11,898 nt of DNA, taken from assembly GCA_031265595.1 (NCBI GenBank), contig JAISCM010000041.1:1-11898 (forward strand), written 5' to 3'. A program made the translations under genes and the position numbers. Positions within the stretch are counted from its first letter, which is position 1; each line of letters opens with the position of its first letter. Of the stretch, positions 1-7,950 are shown in pieces. Origin of the DNA: Tannerellaceae bacterium (GTDB taxonomy: Bacteria; Bacteroidota; Bacteroidia; Bacteroidales; Tannerellaceae). The notes below the pieces were generated by a model, which saw only the letters and a list, made by a program, of their open reading frames with translations, was not told the origin of the DNA and did no database searches.

Positions 1-259
1 TTTCCGGCTGAAAGGGAGCTGAAACGTCCTCTTTCAGTATTTCGTTTTGTAAATCAAGTATTTGCAGCAAAACTGAAAGCTGAAAGGAGAGGCAAAAAAG
101 TAGTATAGATGTTGTCATGTCGGCAAAGATAATGCTTTTTAACTGTAGATGATTTTGGTGCGGTTGCCCTGGAGTATGTGTTGTTCACTCTGATTAATCG
201 AAACTCCCTTTAATAGAGCTGTTTTTTCACTTGTGGTTAGTATGCGTTACTATATAATG
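1..259. other. Left-edge intergenic stretch, no convincing gene
   Basis: I see no supported gene here. The stretch contains a handful of CTGAAAG heptamers (listed separately). It also has a minus-strand TATCTTTG (124-131) that resembles a Bacteroides -7 element but has no TTTG at the right distance. A minus-strand frame starting at an ATG at 118 stays open to the left edge (about 39 codons). It is built partly from the heptamers and has no recognisable similarity, so I do not call it a gene. Confidence 0.5.
8..86. repeat. Scattered and tandem CTGAAAG heptamers
   Basis: The heptamer CTGAAAG occurs at 8-14. A six-base version is at 19-24, an inverted copy (CTTTCAG) at 31-37, and two direct tandem copies at 73-79 and 80-86. 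The copies at 8-14 and 31-37 could form a 7-bp hairpin. Short seven-base intergenic repeats are familiar in Bacteroidales genomes, where they often expand by slippage. Any role here is unknown. Confidence 0.6.
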
Positions 260-330
260 TTGTTCTACTAGGATTCGAACCTAGACAAACAGGACCAGAA
301 TCTGTTGTGCTGCCATTACACCATAGAACA
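260..330 (-). tRNA. tRNA-Gln (anticodon CUG)
   Basis: Read on the minus strand this is a 71-nt cloverleaf. The acceptor stem is TGTTCTA/TAGAACA, followed by discriminator A at 260. The D arm is GTGT/GCAC. The anticodon arm has the loop TTCTGGT (CTG at 34-36, reading the Gln codon CAG). The T arm is CTAGG-TTCGAAT-CCTAG. The weak U1-A72 first pair is a known glutaminyl-tRNA identity feature and supports Gln. The anticodon stem has one A-C mismatch next to the loop (position 31-39). The 3' CCA is not encoded, so it must be added after transcription. Confidence 0.95.
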
Positions 331-342
331 GTTTTGACGGTG

Positions 343-373
343 CAAAGATAGGCGGTTTTTTGTTTGGAGCAAA
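343..373 (-). promoter_or_regulatory. Bacteroides-type promoter of tRNA-Gln
   Basis: On the minus strand TTTG (370-373) is followed after 19 bp by TATCTTTG (343-350). This matches the Bacteroidetes primary sigma consensus (-33 TTTG, -7 TAnnTTTG) exactly. The tRNA begins 12 bp past the -7 element, so the leader is only a few bases long. Confidence 0.85.
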
Positions 374-432
374 TTTTTGAAACAATTATTTATTTATTGG
401 GGTTATATCATCAGCATACCAAATTTAAGAAT

Positions 433-440
433 TATATTTG
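433..440 (+). promoter_or_regulatory. Probable -7 element of the rsfS-ftsH-cdsA operon
   Basis: TATATTTG matches the TAnnTTTG consensus and lies 33 bp before the rsfS start. No TTTG is found 19-21 bp upstream, so only half of the promoter is well supported. Confidence 0.5.
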
Positions 441-473
441 TTCCCTCGAAAAAGGATTATCAATAGTTAATGC

Positions 474-833
474 ATGGATCAAACAAAAGAATTAGTAGAA
501 TCAATTATCAAAGGCCTTCAGGAAAAGAAAGGTAAAAAGATTGTAACGGTAGACTTAACTAAAATTTCGGGAGCTATTTGTGAGTATATGGTGATAGGAG
601 AAGGAAATACACCTACGCAAGTATCGGCTCTTTGTGATTCTGTATGGGATTTTGCCCGGAAAGAATCGCGGGAAAAACCTCTTTCCATCGATGGGTATCA
701 GCATGCCCAGTGGATAGGGATGGATTATGGTACGGTTCTTGTACATATCTTTTTGCCGGAACAGCGTCAGTTTTATAATCTGGAAAACCTTTGGGCTGAT
801 TCGAAAGTAAACATAATCCCGGATATTGATTAA
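474..833 (+). CDS. rsfS: Ribosome silencing factor RsfS (RsfS/YbeB/iojap family)
   Basis: The 119-aa product has the length and conserved pattern of the RsfS/iojap family. Recognisable parts are an N-terminal helix (TKELVESIIKGLQEKKGKK), the VDLTKISGAICEYMVIGEGNTPTQV strand-helix segment given here by its ends at about residues 26-51, the DGYQHAQWIGMDYG block, and the VLVHIFLPEQRQFYNLENLW C-terminus. RsfS binds ribosomal protein uL14 on the large subunit and blocks subunit joining, which lowers translation in stationary phase or starvation. It is the first gene of a compact plus-strand operon, with 14 bp separating it from ftsH. An overlapping ATG at 470 is in another frame and gives no useful protein. 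Confidence 0.93.
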   Translation: MDQTKELVESIIKGLQEKKGKKIVTVDLTKISGAICEYMVIGEGNTPTQVSALCDSVWDFARKESREKPLSIDGYQHAQWIGMDYGTVLVHIFLPEQRQFYNLENLWADSKVNIIPDID

Positions 834-847
834 AAAAAGAAATATAT

Positions 848-2842
848 ATGTCTACTAATAAATTCCCTAAAAACGACAAATCAACGAATAAGATGTTCAG
901 GTTCAATATCTATTGGATGTATGGACTGATTATTGTAATGCTTATTGCCCTTTATTTAACAGGCGGTTCATCATCTACAAAAGAATTGGGGTGGACTGAG
1001 TTTCAACGGCTGGCTCAAGACAATGTGTTCGACAAAATGACTATTTATAATAAGAAGAATACATTGGAAGCTACTGTCAGAGACGGAAGAAGGGGGTTGG
1101 TATTCAGAGGAGACAGCGCCAAACTGGGCGACTCTCCCAAAGTAATTGTAAGAATACCGTCGCCCGATAAGTTCTCTGATTTCTATGATAAGGCGGTAGC
1201 AGAGAATCATATCACTACGCAGGTTAGCTTTGAAGAAGGAGACGATACGGTTTGGAACTTTCTGCTTTCATTGGCTCCCTTTGCCTTTTTTATTATTCTT
1301 ATGATATTCCTGATGCGTAAGATGTCGGGAGGCGCTGCCGGTGGTGGCGGTAGTGTATTCAGCGTAGGGAAATCGAAAGCCCAGTTGTTTGACAAGGATA
1401 GCGATAAGAAAGTTACATTCAAGGATGTAGCCGGTTTATCTGAAGCGAAGCAGGAGGTAGAAGAGATCGTTTCTTTCTTGAAAGACCCCGCCAGGTATAC
1501 GGAATTAGGAGGAAAGATACCGAAAGGCGCATTGCTGGTTGGCCCTCCGGGGACAGGGAAGACATTATTGGCAAAGGCGGTTGCCGGCGAAGCGGATGTA
1601 CCCTTTTTCTCTTTATCGGGGTCTGATTTTGTAGAAATGTTTGTTGGGGTGGGGGCATCACGTGTGCGCGACTTATTCCGCCAGGCAAAAGAAAAGGCGC
1701 CCTGTATTGTTTTTATTGACGAAATAGACGCCGTAGGGCGTGCCCGTGGCAAGAATGTAAATATGAATAGCAATGATGAACGGGAAAACACCCTGAATCA
1801 GTTGCTCACGGAGATGGACGGCTTTGGTTCCAACAGCGGCGTCATTATATTAGCGGCTACCAACCGGGCCGATGTGCTGGATAAAGCCTTGCTCCGCGCC
1901 GGGCGTTTCGACCGCCAGATACATGTAGAACTGCCGGATCTGAATGAACGGAAAGAGATATTCGGCGTACATTTACGCCCGATCAAGATAGACAATAGTG
2001 TAGACACAGAGTTCCTTGCCCGCCAGACACCCGGCTTCTCGGGCGCTGATATTGCCAACGTCTGCAATGAGGCTGCACTGATAGCGGCCCGTAATGGAAA
2101 GAAATTCGTCCAGAAAGAAGACTTTATGAGCGCCGTAGACCGTATTGTAGGCGGCTTGGAAAAGCGGACAAAGATAACAACAGCCAACGAACGTAACAGC
2201 ATTGCCAATCACGAAGCGGGCCATGCCACGCTGAGCTGGCTGCTTGAACATGCCAACCCATTAGTAAAGGTAACGATCGTCCCGAGAGGAAAGGCGCTGG
2301 GCGCTGCCTGGTATTTGCCGGAAGAACGGCAGATCACCACGCGCGATCAGTTGCTGGATGAAATGTGCGCCACACTGGGAGGGCGCGCTGCGGAAGAATT
2401 GTTCTTAGGCAAGATCTCTACCGGCGCTTCTAACGATCTGGAACGCGTCACCAAGCAGGCATACGCGATGGTGGTTTATTTCGGTATGAGTGATAAACTA
2501 CCGAATTTGAATTACTATGATTCATCCGGCCAGGACTGGGGATTTACCAAACCCTATAGCGAAGAAACGGCCAAGCTGATAGACCATGAAGTTCAGCGCA
2601 TCGTTAATGAGCAGTATGCCCGTGCCAAACAGATCCTGTCTGAACATGCCGGGGGACACAATAAGCTGGCAAACGTATTGTTAGAGCGCGAAGTGATCTA
2701 TGCAGAAGATGTAGAAGATATATTTGGTAAACGTGCATGGGGCTCGCGCTCGGAAGAAATATTAGAGCAGCAGGAAAAAGAGAAAGAAGAAAAAGAAAAG
2801 CAAGCGAATCAACCCGTTGAAGGCGCAGAAACTAATCATTAA
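848..2842 (+). CDS. ftsH: ATP-dependent zinc metalloprotease FtsH
   Basis: This 664-aa membrane-anchored AAA+ protease degrades misassembled membrane proteins and selected soluble regulators. The order of parts is standard: a first membrane segment at about 22-40, an extracytoplasmic domain, and a second membrane segment at about 137-157. A glycine-rich linker (GGAAGGGG) leads into the AAA+ module, with Walker A GPPGTGKT at 232-239, Walker B ending in D291-E292, and a second region of homology including [18 protein letters not shown]. The M41 protease domain carries zinc ligands HEAGH at 455-459 and a third ligand D530 in the ASNDLER segment. The C-terminus is a charged tail rich in Glu/Lys. 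All catalytic residues are present and the length is normal for Bacteroidales. It shares an operon with rsfS and cdsA, with 13 bp before cdsA. Confidence 0.98.
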   Translation: MSTNKFPKNDKSTNKMFRFNIYWMYGLIIVMLIALYLTGGSSSTKELGWTEFQRLAQDNVFDKMTIYNKKNTLEATVRDGRRGLVFRGDSAKLGDSPKVIVRIPSPDKFSDFYDKAVAENHITTQVSFEEGDDTVWNFLLSLAPFAFFIILMIFLMRKMSGGAAGGGGSVFSVGKSKAQLFDKDSDKKVTFKDVAGLSEAKQEVEEIVSFLKDPARYTELGGKIPKGALLVGPPGTGKTLLAKAVAGEADVPFFSLSGSDFVEMFVGVGASRVRDLFRQAKEKAPCIVFIDEIDAVGRARGKNVNMNSNDERENTLNQLLTEMDGFGSNSGVIILAATNRADVLDKALLRAGRFDRQIHVELPDLNERKEIFGVHLRPIKIDNSVDTEFLARQTPGFSGADIANVCNEAALIAARNGKKFVQKEDFMSAVDRIVGGLEKRTKITTANERNSIANHEAGHATLSWLLEHANPLVKVTIVPRGKALGAAWYLPEERQITTRDQLLDEMCATLGGRAAEELFLGKISTGASNDLERVTKQAYAMVVYFGMSDKLPNLNYYDSSGQDWGFTKPYSEETAKLIDHEVQRIVNEQYARAKQILSEHAGGHNKLANVLLEREVIYAEDVEDIFGKRAWGSRSEEILEQQEKEKEEKEKQANQPVEGAETNH

Positions 2843-2855
2843 ATAACACATAATT

Positions 2856-3689
2856 TTGAAGAACTTAATCGTAAGAACCTTATCCGGGGCAATATTCGTT
2901 GCAATTATTGTAAGTGGGCTATGTATACATCCCTATTTGTTTCTATTCGTCTTTTCTTTGATTGTAGCGCTTACCGTGTGGGAGTTTTCCGGGCTTTTAA
3001 ATCAGTATAAGAACGCTTTGCCGGAACGTTTGATCAGTATGTTGGGAGGCGTTTATCTTTTCTTTTCAACGTTTGCTTATGTAAATGAACTGTCGGGGAA
3101 GGAGATCTTTCTTCCTTACCTCCTTTTCTTAATGTATCTGTTTATTGCCGGGTTATACCGTAAAGATACGAATCCTGTCAACAACCTGGCTTATACTTTA
3201 TTGGGGCAGGTGTATTGCGCCGGTTCGTTTTCATTATTGAACTTTATATTGTTTACCCCTTCCGATTCGGGCGGCGTTGTCTTTACGCCCTTATATGCGT
3301 TAACGCTCTTTGTGTTTGTCTGGCTGAATGATACCGGCGCTTATCTGCTGGGCTCTACTATTGGCAAGCATCGCCTTTTCGAGCGTATATCTCCTAAAAA
3401 GTCCTGGGAGGGTTTTTGGGGCGGGCTTAGTATCGTGTTGCTTTCTTCTCAATTGTTTGCTTATTATGTCCCCGGTTTAAGTTGGTATAATTGGCTGGGG
3501 CTATCGGTTCTTGTTGTCCTTTTTGCTACGTGGGGCGATTTGGCGGAGTCGTTGTTAAAGCGAACGCTTGCTATTAAAGACTCCGGTACGATCATCCCCG
3601 GTCATGGAGGTATGTTAGACCGCTTCGACAGTATTCTTTTGGCTATACCGGCCATGTATATTTATATCGAGCTGTTTATTCGAAATTAA
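2856..3689 (+). CDS. cdsA: Phosphatidate cytidylyltransferase (CDP-diacylglycerol synthase) CdsA
   Basis: CdsA joins phosphatidic acid and CTP into CDP-diacylglycerol, the branch point for membrane phospholipids, in the inner membrane. The 277-aa product is almost entirely hydrophobic helices. Near the C-terminus, at about residues 232-258, it carries the family signature: S-x-x-KR, then IKD, then PGHGG and DRFD. The start is TTG at 2856. The family's typical MKNLIVRTLSGAIF-like N-terminus begins exactly there, and no in-frame ATG would keep that sequence. It lies 13 bp after the ftsH stop, as the third gene of the operon. Its final 14 bp overlap the 3' end of the convergent barrel gene, which leaves no room for an intergenic terminator. 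Confidence 0.95.
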   Translation: MKNLIVRTLSGAIFVAIIVSGLCIHPYLFLFVFSLIVALTVWEFSGLLNQYKNALPERLISMLGGVYLFFSTFAYVNELSGKEIFLPYLLFLMYLFIAGLYRKDTNPVNNLAYTLLGQVYCAGSFSLLNFILFTPSDSGGVVFTPLYALTLFVFVWLNDTGAYLLGSTIGKHRLFERISPKKSWEGFWGGLSIVLLSSQLFAYYVPGLSWYNWLGLSVLVVLFATWGDLAESLLKRTLAIKDSGTIIPGHGGMLDRFDSILLAIPAMYIYIELFIRN

Positions 3690-4392
3690 AGGTAAGTATG
3701 ATCAGGCGCGATGTTGCTTTAGATAAAGCATCCGTATAAATACTTAATTCGGGCTGTGTAAGGTCTGCCCGGTCTGTTACCAGCAAGTCTCTTAATCCGA
3801 AGTGCAATTTAAGTTCGGGGCAAAGCTTAAAATAAGGCAGGTAAATGTCGCACCCCACGCCCAGGGTAATGCCATAGTCCATTCCTTTTAAAAGGATTGA
3901 TTCTCCTTTTTTGCGTCCTAAGTCTAATGCGCCGTAGATGCCGGCAGTCAGATACGGGCGATAATTATTCAAACGGAAAGAGCTGTATTTTACTTCCAAA
4001 GGGAATGTCAGGTAATTCGAGCGCACGGTGGCGGTATATTCTTCCTTCGACTCGTATTCGCGAAAAACAATTTTTTTATCGCCAAAATGAATACTCGGTA
4101 TAAAGCGGAGATTAAAATAGGGATTCATAAACATATCGCCTATTATCCCCACCGTAAACCCCGGCGAGTAAATAGGGATTTCGGCAAACCATGTCTGGCC
4201 GCCGGCAGTAGCGGCGCCTGTATTCGTAAGAATCAAATCCTGCGTATGAAGCCCCACATGGAATCCGAGATGAAACAATTTCATATCGGCATAAGGCTGA
4301 TTCTTCACTTTCTCAACCTGCGCCATAGCGCTGCCTGCTAACAGGCTGAGCAGATATAATGATACTACCAGACGTCTCAATTGCACATTCAT
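3676..4392 (-). CDS. PorT-like outer-membrane beta-barrel protein
   Basis: The product (238 aa from the chosen start) has a clear signal peptide: Arg-rich start NVQLRR, hydrophobic core LVVSLYLLSLLAG, and a cleavage site after SAMA. About eight amphipathic beta strands with aromatic turns follow, and it ends in a C-terminal Phe-rich strand (ILTFNFE), typical of small outer-membrane barrels. The segment KLFHLGFHVGLHTQDL after the signal and the TDALSKATSRLIILTFNFE ending resemble the PorT family. In Porphyromonas gingivalis PorT is needed for type IX secretion, but many gut Bacteroidales carry homologues without proven secretion roles, so I give no symbol. An ATG 27 bp further upstream (4419) would put nine extra residues before the signal peptide, so 4392 is preferred. 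Its 3' end overlaps cdsA by 14 bp. Confidence 0.8.
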   Translation of the reverse strand: MNVQLRRLVVSLYLLSLLAGSAMAQVEKVKNQPYADMKLFHLGFHVGLHTQDLILTNTGAATAGGQTWFAEIPIYSPGFTVGIIGDMFMNPYFNLRFIPSIHFGDKKIVFREYESKEEYTATVRSNYLTFPLEVKYSSFRLNNYRPYLTAGIYGALDLGRKKGESILLKGMDYGITLGVGCDIYLPYFKLCPELKLHFGLRDLLVTDRADLTQPELSIYTDALSKATSRLIILTFNFE

Positions 4393-4487
4393 TTTGTATA
4401 CTAACGAAGATTCAAACAATTTATTGCAGAAATAGGTTATATGAGTAAATAATGGGAGATATGTTTTTTTTACTACAAAGAAAGCTA

Positions 4488-4495
4488 TATTTTTG
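4488..4495 (+). promoter_or_regulatory. Probable -7 element of the ferredoxin gene
   Basis: TATTTTTG fits TAnnTTTG, 47 bp before the ferredoxin ATG. The -33 position falls in a T tract (TTTT rather than TTTG at 4465-4468, 19 bp upstream). It is plausible but only partly consensus. Confidence 0.55.
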
Positions 4496-4542
4496 TACCC
4501 ACTAATAGTTTTTTTAATAATTGAATTTAAACGTTTAATAAA

Positions 4543-4710
4543 ATGGCTTACGTAATTAGCGAAGATTGTATTGCATGTGGTACTTGTATTGACGAATGCC
4601 CGGTTGGGGCAATTTCAGAAGGTGATATATACGTTATAGACCCGGAAGCTTGTACGGATTGTGGAACATGTGCGGATAACTGCCCTACAGAAGCAATTCA
4701 TCCGGAATAA
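4543..4710 (+). CDS. 2[4Fe-4S] ferredoxin (clostridial type)
   Basis: This 55-residue protein carries two complete [4Fe-4S] motifs. The first is C9-x2-C12-x2-C15-x3-C19-P and the second is C37-x2-C40-x2-C43-x3-C47-P. The two halves are visibly repeated (IACGTCIDECPVGAI and TDCGTCADNCPTEAI). It is a small soluble low-potential electron carrier; in anaerobes such ferredoxins serve pyruvate:ferredoxin oxidoreductase, hydrogenases and Rnf. It is probably monocistronic: it has its own -7 element, is divergent from the barrel gene, and is followed 23 bp later by a strong hairpin terminator. Highly acidic composition agrees with the family. Confidence 0.96.
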   Translation: MAYVISEDCIACGTCIDECPVGAISEGDIYVIDPEACTDCGTCADNCPTEAIHPE

Positions 4711-4733
4711 AGACTACATGACGGATTTTAAAG

Positions 4734-4766
4734 AAAGGCTGACTTATAACAAAGTCAGCCTTTTTT
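4734..4766. terminator. Bidirectional rho-independent terminator between ferredoxin and PUR genes
   Basis: A 12-bp stem (4734-4745 with 4752-4763, core GGCTGACTT/AAGTCAGCC) with a 6-nt loop is followed by TTTTTT on the plus strand, which terminates the ferredoxin transcript. On the minus strand the same hairpin is followed by CTTTCTTT and could end the incoming PUR-gene transcript. The right arm and loop lie inside the last codons of the minus-strand gene (stop at 4744-4746). Confidence 0.88.
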
Positions 4767-5070
4767 CGTCTTCCGCCTCTCCGGCAGCCGCTTCATTTTG
4801 TTTTCGGATATACCCTATAATATCCTGTATACCCTCTAAGAACTTATCAAAATCTTCCTTGTAGAGAAAGATCTTATGTTTCTCGAATGATGAAGGAGAG
4901 CCGTCTTTCGGCTGAATTTTCTTACTTTCTGTTATAGCCAGAAATAAGTCTTCTTTCTGATTCTTCTTTACATCCAGATAATAAATCCGTTTTCCTGCTT
5001 TTATAGCTTTTGAGTATAGAATCTCTTTATCACCGCTTTCACCTTGTGTTTTCTTCGTTGATTCTTCCAT
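4744..5070 (-). CDS. PUR-domain nucleic-acid-binding protein (DUF3276)
   Basis: The 108-aa product matches the small PUR-alpha-like family of Bacteroidetes (DUF3276). The core reads KEILYSKAIKAGKRIYYLDV, then KKNQKEDLFLAITESKK, then FEKHKIFLYKEDFDKFLEGI. This gives a beta-sheet plus helix that in PUR proteins, including spirochaete homologues, binds single-stranded nucleic acid. The N-terminus and the Ala/Glu-rich C-terminal tail look disordered. An ATG four codons upstream (5082) is possible. I choose 5070 because family members usually begin with an MEE-like sequence. It is the last gene of the minus-strand run from panC but has its own promoter. The terminal codons overlap a terminator hairpin. 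DNA or RNA targets are unknown. Confidence 0.8.
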   Translation of the reverse strand: MEESTKKTQGESGDKEILYSKAIKAGKRIYYLDVKKNQKEDLFLAITESKKIQPKDGSPSSFEKHKIFLYKEDFDKFLEGIQDIIGYIRKQNEAAAGEAEDEKRLTLL

Positions 5071-5128
5071 TACAGCTAACATTTGTTAAACACCACACAC
5101 TTTTATCTTAATTATCTTAACTTTTCCC

Positions 5129-5158
5129 CAAATATGTGCATTTTTTTTTAATTGTCAA
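5129..5158 (-). promoter_or_regulatory. Probable promoter of the PUR-domain gene
   Basis: On the minus strand TTG (5156-5158) is followed after 19 bp by CATATTTG (5129-5136), one base off TAnnTTTG. The spacer contains an A9 tract. The -33 element starts 25 bp past the MATE stop codon, so the gene can be expressed independently of the upstream operon. Confidence 0.5.
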
Positions 5159-5183
5159 CTATATAATTCAAATATTTTTGCAT

Positions 5184-6506
5184 TTAGATACGTTTGTTTT
5201 GCCAATTGCCTTTTTTCAGGTAGAAGGCGCTGAGAGTAAGCAACCCTCCATAGTAGATTATTTCAGACGTAAAGCAGATGTGTACAGGCATTTTAAGGTA
5301 CATTCCGATGACAATAACGAAAATTGTATAAAAAACTAAAACGATAACTTCTATCAATAGGGCCGAGCGCGTATTGCCCGTCCCCGACACTCCGTTGAAC
5401 ACGATACTCCCTACGGCACATATCAGCATGGCCCCGGCAATGACATATACGGAGGCTATGGAGCCTGCTATAAGCGTGGGGTCGTTCGTATAAATAGCTA
5501 TTACATATTGGGGGATCAAACAAATGGTAATAGCGAAGAGAGCCATTACGAAGAAAGACAGGCGGGCTATTCTTCGGATAATCGGAATTACCTGACTGGT
5601 CTGTCCGGCGCCGATGGCGTTGCTTACAAACGAATTGGTTGTTGTAGCCAATGAGTTTACCGGAATGAATAATATAATGTAAATACTGCGGATAATATTA
5701 GCGATGGCCAGTTCGTGCTGCCCGATACGTTCTACGGCGATAAAGAACAGCAGGAAGGTACCCATAGACATGAAGTACTGCATCATGGTGAAAACAGAGA
5801 TACTCAGGATTCGCTTTAAAAGGTTGAAATCGAAACCGCCGAACTGATTAAGCCCGTATTTCTGTATGTCTACCGTAAAGCGTGTGTATACAATGAAAAA
5901 GAGGATAGATACCGCCTCTGCTACAACGGAAGCAATAGCCGCCCCTTTGAGCCCCATCTCGGGGAATCCTCCATGGCCGAAAATCAGGAGGTAATCTAAG
6001 ATAATATTCGTAACGGCCATAAAAATGGCATTGAGCGTAAGTACTTTGGTTCGGGTTATCCCCACAAAGAACGCTCTGAACATTACGCTGGCGAAAGAGA
6101 AAAAGAAACCGAATACACGGATATTCAAAAAATCGGCCGACGCCTTCATAATGGTATCCGACGATATAAGTACATGCATTATATCCGAAGAAAAAGCGCG
6201 GGTCAGGGTAAATAATGCCACCGCAAGGATGAGTAAAAAGAATACTCCCTGTATCATCACCGGGCCTACCTGCCTGTATTCTTTCTCGCCATTCCTCCGG
6301 GCGATCATAATTTGCGAGCCTGTACTGAAGCCGAAAGCAATCGTAAAGCAGCAGATATAAAACAAACCGCCCAGGGCCGAAGCGCCCAGTTCTACTTCTC
6401 CTACTCTCCCAAGGAAAGCCGTGTCTGTTACATTAATTATATTTTGCGCCAGCAGGCTGAGGAATATAGGGTAACTAATATTCCATAGTTGTTTGTTGGT
6501 ATACAT
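5184..6506 (-). CDS. MATE-family efflux transporter
   Basis: This 440-aa integral membrane protein has about 12 hydrophobic helices in two homologous halves. It carries typical MATE sequences: an N-terminal block WNISYPIFLSLLAQNIINVTDTAFLGRVG, given here by its ends at about residues 8-36, an FGFSTGSQIMIARRNGE loop, and the AIGAGQ motif in the second half. MATE proteins export cationic drugs or metabolites using H+ or Na+ gradients; the substrate cannot be read from the sequence. It resembles the DinF/NorM-like branch. Its start lies 18 bp after the panD stop with no promoter or terminator between, so it is very probably co-transcribed with panC and panD. A role in exporting something linked to pantothenate metabolism would be inference from position only. 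Confidence 0.9.
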   Translation of the reverse strand: MYTNKQLWNISYPIFLSLLAQNIINVTDTAFLGRVGEVELGASALGGLFYICCFTIAFGFSTGSQIMIARRNGEKEYRQVGPVMIQGVFFLLILAVALFTLTRAFSSDIMHVLISSDTIMKASADFLNIRVFGFFFSFASVMFRAFFVGITRTKVLTLNAIFMAVTNIILDYLLIFGHGGFPEMGLKGAAIASVVAEAVSILFFIVYTRFTVDIQKYGLNQFGGFDFNLLKRILSISVFTMMQYFMSMGTFLLFFIAVERIGQHELAIANIIRSIYIILFIPVNSLATTTNSFVSNAIGAGQTSQVIPIIRRIARLSFFVMALFAITICLIPQYVIAIYTNDPTLIAGSIASVYVIAGAMLICAVGSIVFNGVSGTGNTRSALLIEVIVLVFYTIFVIVIGMYLKMPVHICFTSEIIYYGGLLTLSAFYLKKGNWQNKRI

Positions 6507-6524
6507 GTACGTACGATACCCTGT

Positions 6525-6875
6525 TTATATCAGTTTATTTGTTGCCGTATCGGGGAAGATGATGGCTGGTGTAAAACGCCGGGCTTCGTCGAAATCCATA
6601 AGGGCAAACGACATAATAATAATAACGTCGCCCGGCTGCACTCTCCGGGCTGCCGCTCCATTGAGGCATACAACGCCCGAGCCGCGCTCTCCTTTTATTA
6701 TATAGGTATCGAACCGTTCTCCGTTGTTATTGTTTACAATAGACACTTTTTCATTGGGGATCATATTGGCGGCGTCTAATAAATCTTCATCAATCGTAAT
6801 ACTACCGATGTAATTCAGATTAGCTTCGGTTACTGTTACCCGATGGATCTTCGACTTAACAATTTCGATAAACAT
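6525..6875 (-). CDS. panD: Aspartate 1-decarboxylase precursor PanD
   Basis: PanD makes beta-alanine from L-aspartate for pantothenate (vitamin B5) synthesis. The 116-aa proenzyme has the expected self-cleavage site G24-S25 in YIGSITID, where Ser25 becomes the pyruvoyl cofactor. Active-site residues K9, R54, T57 and Y58 (in the GERFDTYII segment) are in place, as is the conserved [17 protein letters not shown] block. Length is normal, so it should be a functional pyruvoyl enzyme after processing. It follows panC by 7 bp in the same operon, which places two consecutive inputs of pantothenate synthesis together. No panB or panE is in the window. Confidence 0.97.
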   Translation of the reverse strand: MFIEIVKSKIHRVTVTEANLNYIGSITIDEDLLDAANMIPNEKVSIVNNNNGERFDTYIIKGERGSGVVCLNGAAARRVQPGDVIIIMSFALMDFDEARRFTPAIIFPDTATNKLI

Positions 6876-6882
6876 AGTTGCT

Positions 6883-7737
6883 TTAAGACAAGTTGTTTTT
6901 GTACGTTATGTTATCTATCAATCTGGTTTCACCACAAAAAACGGCGATACAACCCACCGGATCAGCCGTTTCTTCCCAGCTCTTAACAGACTGTAATGTA
7001 TTTCTGTCTACAATGTCGAAATATTCTACCTGCAATACCGGTTCGTTGTTGATGGTATTGATCACGTAATCTATTACCTCTTGTATCTTTTTTCCGGGTA
7101 CAAAGGTAGTACTTTCTTTTAATGTACGAGCTATCAGGGGAGCTTTTTGATGCTGTTCGTGCGTCAGGCGCATATTCCGGCTGCTCATAGCCAGTCCGCC
7201 GGGTTCGCGCAGGATAGGGCAGGCCACAATTTCTACCGGCAGATGTAATGCTTCCACCATCACCCGGATCACGGCTATTTGCTGAAAGTCTTTTTCGCCA
7301 AAATAAGCTTTATCAGGCGCTACGATATCGAACAGCTTGCTCACGATTTGCGCTACGCCATTAAAATGCCCCGGACGATGCGCCCCCTCCATCACCTCCG
7401 CCACCGGCCCCAGGCTGAATATCCGTGTGTCTGGTTCGGGATACATTTCTTTTTCTGCCGGCGCAAATACGTAATCGCACCGGGCTGCTTCGAGCAAGGC
7501 GTAATCGCGCTCCGGCGTACGGGGGTAGGTGGCCAGATCCTGTTGATTGTTAAATTGCGTAGGATTTACAAACAGGCTGGCCACGCAGATGTCATTCTCT
7601 TCCACGCAGCGTTTCACCAAACTAATATGGCCATCGTGCAAAGCGCCCATCGTAGGGACGAGCCCGATCGCCTTGTTTTTCTGCCTTTCCGAAGAAAGGC
7701 AATGTCTCAATTCGCAGATACTGGAAATTACTTTCAT
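6883..7737 (-). CDS. panC: Pantothenate synthetase (pantoate--beta-alanine ligase) PanC
   Basis: PanC condenses pantoate and beta-alanine with ATP to make pantothenate in the cytoplasm. The 284-aa product has the nucleotidyl-transferase hallmarks. These are the HIGH-like motif [10 protein letters not shown] at residues 28-37, [14 protein letters not shown] at 147-153, and the KMSKS-like MSSRN at 184-188. The C-terminal domain ends with VEYFDIVD and an ETRLIDN segment. It is complete and of usual length. It is the first gene of the panC-panD-MATE operon and is divergent from the half glycogen synthase across a 510-bp intergenic region. Confidence 0.98.
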   Translation of the reverse strand: MKVISSICELRHCLSSERQKNKAIGLVPTMGALHDGHISLVKRCVEENDICVASLFVNPTQFNNQQDLATYPRTPERDYALLEAARCDYVFAPAEKEMYPEPDTRIFSLGPVAEVMEGAHRPGHFNGVAQIVSKLFDIVAPDKAYFGEKDFQQIAVIRVMVEALHLPVEIVACPILREPGGLAMSSRNMRLTHEQHQKAPLIARTLKESTTFVPGKKIQEVIDYVINTINNEPVLQVEYFDIVDRNTLQSVKSWEETADPVGCIAVFCGETRLIDNITYKNNLS

Positions 7738-7767
7738 TGTACACCGTATTTAAAAACGAGCACAAAG

Positions 7768-7798
7768 CAAAGAAATAATTATCGTTTATGAAAGTAAA
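7768..7798 (-). promoter_or_regulatory. Weak candidate promoter of panC-panD-MATE
   Basis: On the minus strand TTTA (7795-7798) is followed after 19 bp by TTTCTTTG (7768-7775). Each element is one base off consensus. The position would give a leader of about 25 nt before the panC ATG. Confidence 0.35.
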
Positions 7799-7950
7799 GA
7801 GGAAATTTATTGTCTCTACATTATATAATATAGTATAGGCGGCATGGTTTGTGCATTGCCCGCCAGGGGCATTCATATAATGAACTAACCTATCCATCGT
7901 GAAATATAAATAGCCGGATCGTAAAGAAGTAATTGTTTGATCGCATCCCA

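Noticed and set aside
2..118. Minus-strand reading frame open to the left edge (about 39 codons)
   Set aside because: It is built partly from CTTTCAG repeats, which create accidental frames in Bacteroidales, and its ATG would be almost leaderless relative to the TATCTTTG motif. It has no recognisable protein features.
1207..1791. Long open frame (194 codons) on the strand opposite ftsH
   Set aside because: It mirrors the well-conserved AAA+ coding region. The translated product is low-complexity and Ser/Pro-rich with no domain, so it is a shadow of ftsH codon structure.
7279..7791. 170-codon plus-strand frame opposite panC
   Set aside because: It lies antisense to a clearly conserved enzyme gene and encodes no recognisable protein.
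7855..7880. Small hairpin TGCCC/GGGCA in the intergenic region
   Set aside because: The stem is only 5 bp with no T tract and is expected by chance at this length.
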